DNA of 64,000 nucleotides from assembly GCA_017590115.1 (NCBI GenBank), contig JAGGNK010007016.1, forward strand, positions 295,329-359,328, in the 5' to 3' direction. The notes under the pieces are model-generated. The model had not been told where the DNA came from, searched no databases, and was given only the letters and a program-made list of their open reading frames with translations. This DNA comes from Montifringilla adamsi (lineage: Eukaryota; Chordata; Aves; Passeriformes; Passeridae). Below, one piece after another: positions 38,101-46,213 of this stretch (its first letter is position 1; each line of letters opens with the position of its first letter). The position numbers and the translations under genes are program-made.

Positions 38101-39871
38101 CCTCGTGTGCCTCTGCCCAGGTGATGTAGAGCGGGGCCAGCGTGGTGCCAATCTCCTGGCTGTGCAGGTAACTGTACAGATCCAAGGGCTCGTTGCAGCA
38201 ATCGCCCTGAAATGACCCAAGGATGTCTTTAATCACACGGCACTGCAGGGGGGTCCCAGTCAAAATCCACATTTCAATGCCTCCAGCAAGACTCCAGTGA
38301 TTTCAATACAAGTCTGACAGGAACAGTTCTAAGGCCAGTACACAGAATTTATCATTTCTTATTTGAATGTCAGGTAATTCAATGGTTGAATTGCACCATA
38401 TTAGTATTCCTGAGAATAAACACTTATTTTATCTTCAGATGAAGTATAGCATAGTCCTTGCCACTTCTGGAACTGGTAGATTACCTCAGCAAGCTAAAGC
38501 TGGGGAAAAACTGCTTTGTAAAAAATGGACAACAAAAATTATGGCAATGGAGAGACAGGACAGGACCAGAACACACTTAGCTTGCTTTAGAGTTTAAAAG
38601 GATAGGGAGAAAAGACAGCTAGAAGCTAAAATATCTGAAAGGACAGATATATTTTAGATATTGTATCTTCAAATCACTTCTGTTTCTCCTTAAATAAATA
38701 TTTGAACTCTATTTATTGAAGGCAGCTTTTACAAATCAAAAACTTCTATAGTTGGTAGCTGTCCAAAGTGAACAACCCAAAAAATAGTCTGGAAATGAGA
38801 AACAGAATTCAAGAGTAACATTTGCAGAAAAATACGTCCAATATTGCACTCGTTTGACTCCTGTCACCAGAATCAACTTAGCTGTGTGCAGACAACATGA
38901 CAAGGTCCCAAGGAAAAGCAGCACCCGAGAGATGCTCCCAAAACACTCACAAACTTGAGCCAGAGATTAAGATAGCGAAGATCTTTGTAGTATCGCTGCT
39001 GCCCGTGGAGGGCTTGCACTGCCCTTTCCAGAACTGCTGCCAGGTTGCCATCCTTGCCACCCCCAGGGAAGGCCTGCTCTGTCCACTTGATGTACCTAGA
39101 GACAGAATGTGTTCATAGCAAGTCAGTTCTTAATAAGAGTCTGTAAAATATAAAGAGATTGAGAAAAAAATCGGCATAACATTGAAACACAATATAATAT
39201 TTAAAAGCAGTTATAAAACTTAGCTTTCAATGACTTTCTTATTAAATTAGAATGTGTTTCCCTTGCTTTTACAAGGATATGTGACCATTTAACTCTTTTT
39301 TCTGAAATAAAGAAAAACTTACCGCTCCCAGACATCCAGAGGATCATCTCCAGAGTAAAATCGTATTTCTGCTTCAAACTCCCTAAAACATAACATTATT
39401 AATCCAATAAATACATTTGCATCACTGTAAGTTGATCTTGTGAATTACAAATTAAGAGTTAATTATGAATTAAAAAGCACAGCCAAATCTCCCTAGTGTT
39501 TGCTCTTTAAATGCTCCATTGCAAAATGAAAATTTGAAGTCTGTACTACACAACACCTGCACTGAGTAGTTCTAAAATCCTAGAGCGTGGTAATAGCACA
39601 GACATCAATTACTGAACTTATTTTATGCCTTTTTCAATGCCTGTGAAATTGGTACAGATTAAGAAAATAAAGTTAAAATGAGGAGGGAGGAAGATAAGGG
39701 GAAAATGAGCTGTTATAACATCACTTACTGTTTTTTAAGCTGCACAGCAGTGTGGCTGGAAGAGTCCTGCTGAGACAGTGCCTCTTGCAAGCTGGACATC
39801 ACCCGTCCCTGCCTGAGGGGCTGCACATTCTCCTTGCTCAGCTCCCACTCGTGGCTGTCCTCCTGGGACAT
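16011..39871 (-). CDS. BUB1B: BUB1B / BubR1 spindle-checkpoint pseudokinase (23 coding exons)
   Basis: BubR1 joins MAD2, BUB3 and CDC20 in the mitotic checkpoint complex that inhibits APC/C at unattached kinetochores, and recruits PP2A-B56 to stabilise attachments. Using one copy of the duplicated exons, the splice model totals 3159 nt and stays open: 1052 aa, close to human BUB1B (about 1050). Order of landmarks: KEN box at residues 13-15, TPR/Mad3-BUB1 region, second KEN/D-box segment, ABBA-like FTPYVDE, GLEBS segment (YCKEKVYAG), ABBA-like SIFDE, LSPIME (LxxIxE KARD), pseudokinase with FAIK lysine, HGDL and DFS. The first Met in the first coding exon is used; it aligns with human Met15, so a short upstream coding exon cannot be excluded. 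The largest introns (16201-19685, 20327-23425, 34186-35983) hold nothing I recognise beyond simple repeats. Confidence 0.95.
19686..19792 (-). CDS. BUB1B: BUB1B coding exon 22
   Basis: 107 nt, phase 0 to 2. It encodes [20 protein letters not shown], matching human VDLFGIADLAHLLLF of the pseudokinase C-lobe. It lies in a different frame from the long stop-free reading across this interval. Donor GTAAGT. Confidence 0.95.
20155..20326 (-). CDS. BUB1B: BUB1B coding exon 21 (DFS instead of DFG)
   Basis: 172 nt, phase 2 to 0. It encodes [20 protein letters not shown] and ends SSLPYQ. The metal-binding DFG motif is DFS, as in human BubR1, supporting lack of normal kinase activity. Confidence 0.95.
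23426..23568 (-). CDS. BUB1B: BUB1B coding exon 20 (HGDL catalytic-loop remnant)
   Basis: 143 nt, phase 0 to 2. It encodes [20 protein letters not shown]. Human has HGDLSP here; the loop departs from the HRDxKxxN of active kinases, consistent with BubR1 being a pseudokinase in vertebrates. Confidence 0.96.
24259..24420 (-). CDS. BUB1B: BUB1B coding exon 19 (pseudokinase N-lobe)
   Basis: 162 nt, phase 0 to 0. It encodes [20 protein letters not shown] and [20 protein letters not shown], aligning with human QPVPWDFY and YQYQDGC. Acceptor TTGTAG, donor GTCAGT. Confidence 0.95.
24697..24812 (-). CDS. BUB1B: BUB1B coding exon 18, second copy
   Basis: 116 nt, identical to 26977-27092. It ends phase 0 and joins [10 protein letters not shown] of exon 19. 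This copy is the one adjacent to the single-copy downstream exons. Confidence 0.85.
24986..25132 (-). CDS. BUB1B: BUB1B coding exon 17, second copy
   Basis: 147 nt, same sequence and splice sites as 27266-27412 (acceptor TTCTTAG, donor GTAGGT). Being symmetric (phase 1 to 1), it could be inserted after the first exon 17 without frameshift if exon 18 of the first copy is skipped. Confidence 0.8.
26820..26880. repeat. (GAAA)n microsatellite, copy 1
   Basis: About 15 tandem GAAA units just inside the right end of duplication copy 1. The length equals that of the second copy, itself unusual for such a mutable repeat. Confidence 0.95.
26977..27092 (-). CDS. BUB1B: BUB1B coding exon 18, copy met first by transcription
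   Basis: 116 nt, phase 1 to 0. It encodes [20 protein letters not shown] and ends GFAIK, whose lysine corresponds to the beta-3 VAIK lysine. Because it ends in phase 0 and exon 17 begins in phase 1, joining this exon to the second exon 17 gives TGA after 17 codons. Confidence 0.8.
27266..27412 (-). CDS. BUB1B: BUB1B coding exon 17, copy met first by transcription
   Basis: 147 nt, phase 1 to 1. It encodes [17 protein letters not shown] and [13 protein letters not shown], entering the pseudokinase domain. It is identical to 24986-25132. Only one copy of exons 17 and 18 fits the human-like protein. Confidence 0.8.
29100..29160. repeat. (GAAA)n microsatellite, copy 2
   Basis: Same tract at the right end of duplication copy 2, with the same number of units. 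Slippage or unequal exchange at such a tract could have produced the tandem copy, and it also makes assembly error likely. Confidence 0.95.
29486..29643 (-). CDS. BUB1B: BUB1B coding exon 16 (KARD, PP2A-B56 motif)
   Basis: 158 nt, phase 2 to 1. With the preceding exon it forms LSPIME, an LxxIxE B56-binding motif whose serine is the CDK1-type SP site. It continues [16 protein letters not shown]. The donor base completes the Asp codon of DDDVAQ in the next exon. Confidence 0.95.
30444..30730 (-). CDS. BUB1B: BUB1B coding exon 15 (KARD start)
   Basis: 287 nt, phase 0 to 2. It encodes [14 protein letters not shown] and [20 protein letters not shown] and ends SVKKL(S). That is the conserved block ahead of the PP2A-B56-binding KARD segment. 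Two further open copies are at 48.48-48.73 kb and 49389-49675. Confidence 0.95.
30881..31050 (-). mobile_element. CR1 LINE 3' fragment between BUB1B exons 14 and 15
   Basis: The reverse-oriented CR1 tail reads 'tcagaagggacctcaaagac', 'ccatgggcagggacaccttc' and 'gcctggaacacttcctggga'. It was carried along when this part of BUB1B was duplicated: the same element lies at 40.32-40.49, 48.88-49.05 and 49.83-49.99 kb. Confidence 0.9.
31228..31336 (-). CDS. BUB1B: BUB1B coding exon 14
   Basis: 109 nt, phase 2 to 0. It encodes [18 protein letters not shown] and ends AAAAGAC before donor GTAAGG; the next exon begins DELNGIE, as in human. Near-identical copies occur at 40668-40776, 49229-49306 (truncated) and 50173-50281. 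Confidence 0.9.
31722..31806 (-). CDS. BUB1B: BUB1B coding exon 13 (third ABBA-like motif)
   Basis: 85 nt, phase 1 to 2. It encodes [19 protein letters not shown], matching the FSIFDE ABBA-type motif of human BubR1. Diverged copies are found near 41.0 kb and 50.7 kb. Confidence 0.9.
32212..32259 (-). CDS. BUB1B: BUB1B coding exon 12 (small)
   Basis: 48 nt, phase 1 to 1, encoding [15 protein letters not shown]. Acceptor CCTCAG, donor GTAAGT. It is a symmetric exon in the poorly conserved linker, so it could be skipped without changing frame. Confidence 0.7.
32592..32634 (-). CDS. BUB1B: BUB1B coding exon 11 (small)
   Basis: 43 nt, phase 0 to 1, encoding [14 protein letters not shown]. Two acceptors are 10 nt apart. 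TTCACAG (exon from 32644) would put TGA immediately in the frame delivered by exon 10, while CCAG (exon from 32634) keeps the frame open, so the inner one is preferred. Donor GTGCGT. Confidence 0.65.
32928..32966 (-). CDS. BUB1B: BUB1B coding exon 10 (small)
   Basis: 39 nt, phase 0 to 0. It encodes [13 protein letters not shown]. Acceptor TTCCAG, donor GTAAAG. This linker is poorly conserved and the assignment depends on splice sites and phase agreement. Confidence 0.7.
33390..33441. repeat. (GA)n / (GAAAGA)n microsatellite in BUB1B intron
   Basis: A run of GA dinucleotides grades into GAAAGA units. It lies 136 bp from the exon ending at 33577. Apparent open frames across it are repeat-driven. 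Confidence 0.9.
33577..33689 (-). CDS. BUB1B: BUB1B coding exon 9 (coiled-coil)
   Basis: 113 nt, phase 1 to 0. It encodes a highly charged helix ([17 protein letters not shown]) then KQQQPHEQ, corresponding to the BUB1-heterodimerising coiled-coil region of BubR1. Donor GTATTG. Confidence 0.92.
33959..34185 (-). CDS. BUB1B: BUB1B coding exon 8 (GLEBS, BUB3 binding)
   Basis: 227 nt, phase 2 to 1. It encodes [20 protein letters not shown] and [20 protein letters not shown], the GLEBS segment by which BubR1 binds the BUB3 propeller and is brought to kinetochores. Confidence 0.95.
35984..36078 (-). CDS. BUB1B: BUB1B coding exon 7 (ABBA motif)
   Basis: 95 nt, phase 0 to 2. It encodes [17 protein letters not shown], matching the FTPYVEE ABBA-type motif of human BubR1 that binds CDC20. 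Acceptor CCGCAG, donor GTGAGT. Confidence 0.93.
37088..37313 (+). mobile_element. CR1 LINE 3' end in BUB1B intron
   Basis: The sequence reads in the CR1 sense direction: 'ggatgagatattgggaagaa', 'ctgttgctgatccatccttg', 'gatctataaggttcccccca' and an 'acaattctatt' tail. It lies opposite to BUB1B. A diverged copy interrupted by an LTR occurs at 54.13-55.02 kb. Confidence 0.85.
37444..37637 (-). CDS. BUB1B: BUB1B coding exon 6 (second KEN / D-box)
   Basis: 194 nt, phase 1 to 0. It encodes FAVFDENS (ABBA-like) and then [17 protein letters not shown], the second KEN box with its neighbouring destruction-box-like residues used to engage a second CDC20. Donor GTAAGG. Confidence 0.95.
37750..37928 (-). 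CDS. BUB1B: BUB1B coding exon 5
   Basis: 179 nt, phase 2 to 1. It continues [17 protein letters not shown] and includes the basic stretch [20 protein letters not shown] after the TPR domain, as in vertebrate BubR1. The acceptor is preceded by a long T/A tract (37931-37940 on plus). Confidence 0.93.
38010..38206 (-). CDS. BUB1B: BUB1B coding exon 4 (TPR)
   Basis: 197 nt, phase 0 to 2. It encodes [17 protein letters not shown] and [20 protein letters not shown], the most conserved part of the BubR1/Mad3 TPR domain. It ends in HHK shared with the next exon. Confidence 0.95.
38951..39095 (-). CDS. BUB1B: BUB1B coding exon 3 (TPR)
   Basis: 145 nt, phase 2 to 0. It encodes [17 protein letters not shown] and ends RYLNLWLKF, matching TPR helices of the Mad3/BUB1 region I. 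Acceptor CTCTAG and donor GTGAGT are clean. Confidence 0.93.
39323..39382 (-). CDS. BUB1B: BUB1B coding exon 2 (TPR region start)
   Basis: 60 nt, phase 2 to 2. It encodes [20 protein letters not shown], matching the start of the Mad3/BUB1 homology region that forms the TPR domain binding KNL1 and CDC20. The acceptor is TTTTAG and the donor GTAAGT. Confidence 0.93.
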
Positions 39872-39911
39872 GACCACCTCTCCTCCACTCCGGAACACTT
39901 CTCCTTTAATC
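39729..39911 (-). CDS. BUB1B: BUB1B coding exon 1 (KEN box; contains start)
   Basis: Acceptor TGCAG before 39911, donor GTAAGT after 39729, ending in phase 2. The first in-frame ATG is 39871-39869 with a purine at -3. The product begins [20 protein letters not shown], which contains the N-terminal KEN box needed for CDC20/APC/C inhibition. The frame is also open upstream of this ATG to the acceptor, so translation could start in an unplaced upstream exon; bases 39911-39872 are then coding rather than 5' UTR. Confidence 0.9.
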
Positions 39912-40199
39912 CTGCATTTTAAAAGGAATGGACACCTGTACGGCTGGGTACTGACCTGAAACCTGACAGAGACAGTTTCCTAAGCCCATTCACCCAGAAT
40001 TTTCTATGCAGCCAAAACACACCACTTAGATACCCAACTTTTAGGGGGCTTTTAAACATATGAAAAAAAGCGCCCATCTTGACAGTGAAGAACCGCAAGC
40101 AGGCAATATTAGCAACAAAAACCACTAAGATTAAGCCATCTCCCTCCCCGGTGATTGCTTCTTTCCCTGCTCCAAGACGCCCCCACGCTCCTCACAGGG

Positions 40200-40838
40200 C
40201 CTGCAGATCTTATGACCATTCTTTCTTTCTTTCTTTAAAAGCTGAACATTTCTCATTCCTTTCTACCACTCCATCACCTTCCAACACGAATAGGACACTC
40301 AGCTTCCATGAATTCTACTTATCACAGAATCCAAGAGGGCTCCGGGTCAGAAGGGACCTCAAAGACCACCGACTTCCACCCCCTCGCCATGGGCAGGGAC
40401 ACCTTCCACAAGTGCAGCTTGCTCCAAGCCCCATCCAGCCTGGCCTGGAGCACTTCCTGGGACAGGGCAGCCACAGCCACAATGTCATATTTCCAGTATA
40501 ATCTCATCATCACCCCGTTCAATTACTGCCATGCCAGGCAGCAGTTTGCAATCCTTGTTTTTCTCCCGTGATGCCAGTCCAGCCAAGCTGCCTCAGTCTG
40601 ACAGCAGCACAGGCTGCCTTGGTGTCTCCTGGGCAGGAAATCTGCCATGGCTGAAGGGTTTCCTTACACAGGCTCCTGCTGCTGCTGCCGTGCTTTCCTT
40701 GGCACTCAGAGAATCCACAGGATTACGAACAGCAAGAGGCTGACGGGCACTTTTCTGGCTACGATCTGCTGAACAACTAAGAGCAAGTTACAGTCAGTTA
40801 CATATTCATTAGAGCAGCTTCCCACCTCCAACAAATTC
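40200..40838 (-). pseudogene. BUB1B partial copy: CR1 and exon 14 (near-identical)
   Basis: Matches 30762-31400 at a constant offset of about 9440 bp with only a handful of differences. It carries a complete exon 14 copy (40668-40776) with intact splice sites. The left junction at about 40199 is where homology between 39.8-40.2 kb and 55.25-55.62 kb stops. No exon 15 copy accompanies it. Confidence 0.88.
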
Positions 40839-41159
40839 ACGCCCCACACATCCATGCAGTTAGCAGTTATTTCAGCTGCTACAGCAACAGCTTTGATGCT
40901 TCCATTTTTCTTCCCTCTGAAATCCAGGTCTTGAATAATTCTACTGTAGACAAATTCTGATTTGTCAAAGCAGAGGATTCATCAAATATAAAGAAAAACT
41001 GAAGATCAGTCTGTGCAGGAAGCAGACCTACATCTGTAAAAAAGCCAAGAGGCTCTATTATATTCACAGTTCTTCCAAAATAGTACATCCAACATAAATT
41101 AAAATAGTAATAACCAGTCTTAAAACTACTGTTCATAGCAGGTGTCCATTGCACCATGA
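40839..41159 (-). pseudogene. BUB1B partial copy: exon 13 (diverged)
   Basis: Diverged copy of about 31.61-31.93 kb. The exon 13 equivalent (about 40946-41033) has many substitutions and a longer 3' end. It is joined directly to the exon 14 copy with about 210 bp of intron missing, and ends in a '...caccatgag' junction also seen in the copy at 50.87 kb. Confidence 0.8.
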
Positions 41160-41767
41160 GAAAATTGCTTCAAAGACAGGGAAAAAAAAGTACTTTTAAG
41201 ATTTCATCTACATAAACTAAACCTACATACCAAGTCTCTGCCTAAGTCACTCAGAGCTAACTTAGCCTGGTGCTCAGTTCTACCCACTCCATCCCTCTCC
41301 CTGCTATGAAAAGCCGCTGCCTTGGCAAATGACAAATCTTCATCCCAGTGAAATGGGCATGCCAAGAGATTTACCCTCTGATGTGGCATCACTGACCTTC
41401 AGGAGAAAGAAGCAGTCTTACATTTTAAACAGGAATGCAGACTTCACATATTTGTCAACTACACCATGGCACAGCCACGGGCAGAGCCGCTCTGCAGTCC
41501 ACATGCAATCCCTGCTGCCCACCACCTCTCAGCATTCCTTGGGTCCGTGCAATTCAGACCCCTGGGAACTGTCTGTAATGCCCAACAGCCTTTTCCACTC
41601 CTCTCTCACAAGGAGCCTGTCTATTCCCTGGCCATCATTAGCCACAGAAAGGTAGAGCAACCTTGCAAAAGAATGTCTTTTCCTCTGCTCTAACTAAACC
41701 ACCCCATCTCCTGGGGTTTATCAGCTTTTCAGGGAGCGCTGTACAAGCAGCACACTCACTCCTCCAC
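41160..41767 (-). pseudogene. BUB1B intron copy (34.93-35.53 kb)
   Basis: Matches intronic sequence 34.93-35.53 kb at an offset of 6237 bp, near-identical over several hundred bases. No exon is included. Open frames here mirror those of the original intron and are not coding evidence. Confidence 0.85.
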
Positions 41768-42119
41768 TGCAGAATCATATTTACAGGAAAATGGACGTGT
41801 ACTAATGAACCAGCCTAACCTCCTGGAGCTAAAGAACGAGGTCATCTTTGTGTATAGAGAAGCTGTTGTTTCAAGAAGAAGCAGCAGAAAAGTTACTGAC
41901 AAACACAGGAGTGTCAACCTGAGTAAAATGACGCTTACCAGCATCTACCAGTAAGATTAAGGAAAAGATGTGTGCCTGCTTGGTGGACAAAGCAGAGCTA
42001 CCAATTAGACAATGCATGACTGTGTAGAGCAAGATAAGAAGTAAATATAAACAACGTTTAGAACCACAATAAATGGTTTTTCTTGATTCACATTGTATCT
42101 GCAGTCTTTTTTCAGCTCA
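41768..42119 (+). mobile_element. Solo LTR, class II ERV-like, 6-bp target duplication
   Basis: A 352-bp insertion, TG...CA, flanked by perfect CTCCAC direct repeats (41762-41767 and 42120-42125). The uninterrupted target is seen at 35.52 kb. An AATAAA near 42067-42073 supports plus orientation. A 6-bp duplication is typical of alpha/betaretrovirus-like integrases. Confidence 0.85.
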
Positions 42120-42125
42120 CTCCAC

Positions 42126-42389
42126 AACCTAAGCAGCACTATTGGCATAGCAACTCTGATAGCTCATTTCAGAATAAAACTCCAGATATGTTGAGCACAC
42201 AAAAACAGAAATAAACTAGCCACAAGTCTGCCCCCATCTGGGGCTGCTTCACAGCAAACAGCTCCCCAAGACAGGTAGCTTGGGGTTTTGTGTAAACACA
42301 CTGAGCTAAGCTATTAAACTAATTAGCATATATCAATACGATATAGGCTTCCTCATCATGAGCAGCACTGAACACTTCCCATATCCTTT
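42126..42389 (-). pseudogene. BUB1B intron copy (35.53-35.79 kb), cut by ERV
   Basis: Continues the preceding intron copy beyond the solo LTR with moderate divergence, then stops at '...catatcctttt' where the 3' LTR of the ERV begins (original: 'catgtccttatgcaacc'). Confidence 0.8.
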
Positions 42390-42738
42390 TGTATCACAGC
42401 AGAGACAGACACAACACTCCAAGGTCCAAGCAGGAATAGTGATCTTTATTGTTCACAGCTCATATTTATATGGTTTTCAAAAGCAACTAATTCGATCCAA
42501 ATTGCCTGATCACTTGGTGCCATCAGCTCACTGGCCAATAGCTGCCTCCATATGTGATCGCCAAAGATTGGCCAGCATCCATTCCTTGCAGTTAAGTCCT
42601 TCCACTTTTCATTGTTTTCTTCCTTAAAGAAGAAAAAGTCTTCCTTAAAGACTTCCTTTTCTCATGGGTACAGGCTCACCAAGTCAAGGTCAAGGTTACT
42701 TGTGTCTGTGAGGCCTTCAGGCCAGCTGTTAACCATCA
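42390..42738 (-). mobile_element. 3' LTR of class II ERV
   Basis: On the minus strand it begins TGATGGTTAAC after a polypurine tract and ends ...TGATACA. It contains AATAAA (minus) near 42438-42445. TG...CA ends give 349 bp. No matching 5' LTR is visible beyond gag, so the provirus is incomplete. Confidence 0.8.
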
Positions 42739-42740
42739 TA

Positions 42741-42754
42741 GTTCCCCCTTTTTG
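42741..42754 (-). other. ERV polypurine tract
   Basis: The minus strand reads AAAAAGGGGGAAC directly ahead of the 3' LTR. This is the plus-strand primer site used in retroviral reverse transcription, and it fixes the LTR boundary and the orientation of the provirus. Confidence 0.85.
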
Positions 42755-42789
42755 TATTTCGACTACAAAGGCAGTTTTCACCATCCTCT

Positions 42790-43680
42790 CAAAGCCCTTT
42801 GCAGACAGGATAACAAACACAGCACAATGAGCAAAATAATTATGGTAATACAATAAATGATAAACCCACTTTGAATGAGGCTCTTTACCCAGCCTGATAA
42901 ACCTAACTCTTCCAGCCAGTGATCTATCCCAGAAAATCCTCCACATAACACATGCCATCAAACTCTCCACAACTATATCCATAAGCTAACACAAGAAAAT
43001 CAACAGCATGCTGCATGATATCTACATCTATAACCAAAGCACTCAAAATTAAGGAAGTTTCATTTACTCTTTTTGCTACAAAGCAAGGCAATCTATTTAA
43101 TCCAGAAACTATTGGGGGTAACATTTTGCTTTCCTGTTCCACTTCTGTCCCACATATCATGTTCCAGTGTGTAATTAAAAAATACACATCCTTCTGCTGG
43201 TAATGTCCCTAAAATGTCTAACTCTTGGGGTTCAAGTGAAGCAACAGGTAAATTGTCATACCAAATATCCCATAGCTCCCTGCAGGGGGTTTTAGTATTA
43301 CAATTGTTCTGGGAAGAGCATTGCATTTTGACAACATTTTGTGTTACTCGTATACTTTGTGTGCCGTTCAAGGGTGCCCCCACTAAGCAGGTGTGAAAAG
43401 GTTGTTCTGGTTGTGCCATATAGACGCACAAAATCACATCTGATTCAATGCATAGAGCAACTGATACCCAAACATTGTGACTGCTCCACAGTGTCAGCTG
43501 AGGGGCCCTCAGGGAGGTTGCTGGTTGTGACCCAGAGCAGAGCCTAGAGCAGGGCACACACACTGGGCAGGTACCCATCGAACTCCTGCATCTGTAGAAA
43601 CACAAGCATACTGGCACCCCCAAGTGACATGGTCCCAAGGACCTTCTCCCTTGTTGGTAATGAGGTTCCATACCCATACC
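42790..43680 (-). pseudogene. ERV env remnant (frameshifted)
   Basis: An envelope surface-like frame (about 43677-43093) is followed by a transmembrane-subunit-like segment with a C-x6-C pair (CGEFDGMC), then in another frame a hydrophobic membrane anchor. The residue after the pair is Tyr where CX6CC envelopes have a third Cys. At least one frameshift near 42.94 kb and in-frame stops separate the pieces, so no intact envelope is encoded. Confidence 0.75.
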
Positions 43681-43739
43681 TTAGGCTTGGACAACTGGAT
43701 ATCACTAGAGGGCTGCAATGACAAAAAATTATTTCAAAT

Positions 43740-44012
43740 AAGAGGGTTTTGGGAGTTTGGTAATATCATAAGGCATATATCAGTGTATACAGAGCTTTGG
43801 TCAGCCTACTCTGTGGGGTTTCACCAGACATTGTCCCTTGTTGTTTTTCAAGAATGCACTTCCAAGTGCCATGGGCAAGATCACCAATGGCTTGGCCTGC
43901 AGGGGAATGAGGAATGCCAGTGAGATGCAACACGCCCCATAATTGCAAGAACTGATGAGTTATCTGTGTGATATAGGCAGGGCCATTATCGGTTTTAATG
44001 GTGTGGCCAGCG
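43740..44012 (-). pseudogene. ERV integrase fragment
   Basis: The minus-strand frame shows TDNGPAY, holding the second catalytic Asp of the DD35E core, and downstream TGIPHSPAGQA. The position expected to hold the catalytic Glu reads differently (QAIGDLAH). The N-terminal half is replaced by a GC-rich segment at about 44013-44098, so this integrase cannot be complete. Confidence 0.75.
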
Positions 44013-44099
44013 CTGCAGCAGAGCAGGGCCCGGCCCAGCCCTGCCAGGTCATGTGGGCCTCGTGGTGAAGCACAGCCTGGCCCGGCCAGTGTCCAGTTA

Positions 44100-44930
44100 C
44101 CTGTTCAAAAGCTGGAAGCAAGAGAGCTTTTCCCGGGTTTTGTTCATTTTTAAATGTGATTACACAGGGGTGTGTTCAGCTTCCTTAAGTGGTTTAACAA
44201 GGTGTCAATATTCAAAATTAACCAGATGATTGGTTCTGATGGGCCCAGAGGAAGGTGTTAGCAGTCCTCACAGAGAATCACTTCCATAACTGATGGATTT
44301 TCTCTTTACCAAAAACCAAGCTATGTTAAACAACAACATTCTCCACTCCTCATCTCTGTGAATACACATTAAAAAATTATCAAAATTATATTCAACATGC
44401 AAATTCTATTTAGAACAATAAAAATTACTAAACTAACCAGAAGGAAAAAATTTCTTACTCTAACCTCCAACCCCTAGACATTTCACTATAATTACAATAT
44501 AAATTTTCCACTATCATTCTATTTAAACTTGTGACTTAATACTTGCTTTGCCCTTTATTTCTCCTAACTAATCATTATCTCACAGCTTTCACCAATTGCT
44601 TGCATTCTCCACCAAAGGTTGCAGTGGTTTCAGTAACTGGGCAGAAACACCAATTAAGTGCAATGGTTTTGGTTTGCCAATCCAAGTGTTCCAGCCAGCA
44701 CACCAATTAATGTAGTGGGTCTAGTGCTGGCCAAATGCCAATGCACCCACTAGAATTATTTACTCACTTTCTGTTATGAGATAAGGATTAGGAGGAGGGC
44801 AAAACAGGTTTTAACTAAAAAACAAGCTATGTTAAACCACAACACTTGGGGAAGTTAACTCAGGATCACTTTCAAGAATATTAAAAAAGGGTGATAAATG
44901 CGGGGTAGTTAACCCTAAATAGGGTCATGT
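44100..44930. other. AT-rich interval inside ERV pol, origin unclear
   Basis: Between the reverse-transcriptase thumb and the integrase fragment I see no RNase H or integrase N-terminal coding. The sequence is AT-rich and is bracketed by two similar strings (aagctatgttaaa near 44319-44333 and 44823-44838), suggesting a nested insertion or local duplication. Confidence 0.5.
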
Positions 44931-45492
44931 CCAGTTAATGGTACCTAAAAGTTTTTGTGCATCATTTAATGCTTGGATCTTGGTTGAAAATTGAATTGCT
45001 TATGGCTGTATTGTCTGGTCTAACATTTTAAATCCTAGGTATTTCCATGGGGGTTGCTGTTGCACCTCTTCAGGTGCAATTTGCACCCTGAACTCTTGCA
45101 GTGCTTGCATCAATTTTGGCTGAATCTGTAAAAGGCCTTCTTTGCTGCATGATTGACAGAGAACACTAAAAACAAATTTGGGATATCATCAGGAGGTAAA
45201 GGAACGGTAAAGAAAAGTTTTTTAAATCAACAATCAAAATGTCCCAGGTAGCAGGTATCACAGCAGGGGATGGCATTCCAGGCTATAAAGCACCTGTACT
45301 TTCCAGAACTGTATTAATTTTTCTTAAATCATGGAATAACTTCCATTTACCTGATTTCTTTTTAATCACAAACATAGAAGTGTTCCATGGATTTGTTGAT
45401 GGCTCAATATGTCCTTGATTTAATTGCTCTTTAACCAACAATTCAAGAGTGTTCAGTTTTTCTTTTTCAAGGGGCCACCTATCAACCCACAC
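44931..45492 (-). pseudogene. ERV reverse-transcriptase remnant (active-site block missing)
   Basis: The frame from 45492 shows the RT finger region ([20 protein letters not shown]). It later reads PLPPDDIPN and then passes directly to the thumb-like PPWKYLGFKM near 45.04 kb. The intervening palm block with the YxDD catalytic motif is absent, and in-frame stops occur, so RT is inactive. Confidence 0.8.
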
Positions 45493-45871
45493 AGGTCATT
45501 TGGTGAGTCATTTTAAGGCTAATGTAGGATGCTTTACACCCTTCAGAACAGTGGCCCCTGTTAAAAATCTGTTCCCAGCCAAACCCCCCATGCTGACATG
45601 ACATCCCTTCCCCATAAGTGAATGGCACAGCGGCAACATAGGGATGGACCATGGCTGTTTGTTCCGGATTTTTAACTAACACAGGCTTACTACTCAAGTA
45701 ACTTTGTGTGGTACCTCCAAGGCCGGCAACAACAGATCCTACAGCTATGGTGGGGTATGATTGAGGCCATGTGTTAGCAGATATCGTAGTAACATCTGCT
45801 CCTGTATCTATCATCCCACTAACCTTGATGTGGGATGGATTTGTCTGAGGCATTGTAACAGTACAAACCAC
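45482..45871 (-). pseudogene. ERV aspartic protease segment
   Basis: An open stretch contains IDTGADVTTI, the retroviral aspartic-protease active site, followed by a flap-like VVAGLGGTTQ. It is a betaretrovirus-like pro. It is out of register with both the upstream dUTPase remnant (stops between) and pol. Confidence 0.8.
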
Positions 45872-45939
45872 GTTTGGTCTTTGATCAGATACAATCTGAG
45901 TCCAGTATACTTCAGGTTCCCCTGTCGAGCCAAAGCCTC

Positions 45940-46200
45940 AGTTTTCTCGCAGCTTTGAGTCTGTTTTAATTACACAAGACTTAAAAGGTACAAGTTGAAC
46001 AATACGACTTTTAGCTGGAAGGGGTACAGGAGGAGTAGGTGTTGATACCATAGCACATATTTGTCCAGTATAGTCTGCATCTATAACTCCAGGGTGGACA
46101 AAAAAACCCTGTAACGTTGCTCTTGATCATCCTAATAGTAATGTACTTAATCCTTCCCCAGTAGACCTATGGGCCTCGAGGGGGATTTTATATGCCTTTA
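45940..46200 (-). pseudogene. ERV dUTPase remnant
   Basis: The frame contains HPGVIDADYTGQI, the conserved dUTPase motif III, preceded by STGEGLSTLL. TGA codons near 46.13 kb and 45.94 kb interrupt it. A dUTPase between gag and protease is a betaretrovirus-like arrangement. Confidence 0.75.
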
Positions 46201-46213
46201 ATGAGTCTCTAAG

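Noticed and set aside
39919..40125. Minus-strand frame just upstream of coding exon 1 as the BUB1B N-terminus
   Set aside because: It is in intron-side sequence that ends in TAA before the acceptor and has no similarity to BubR1.
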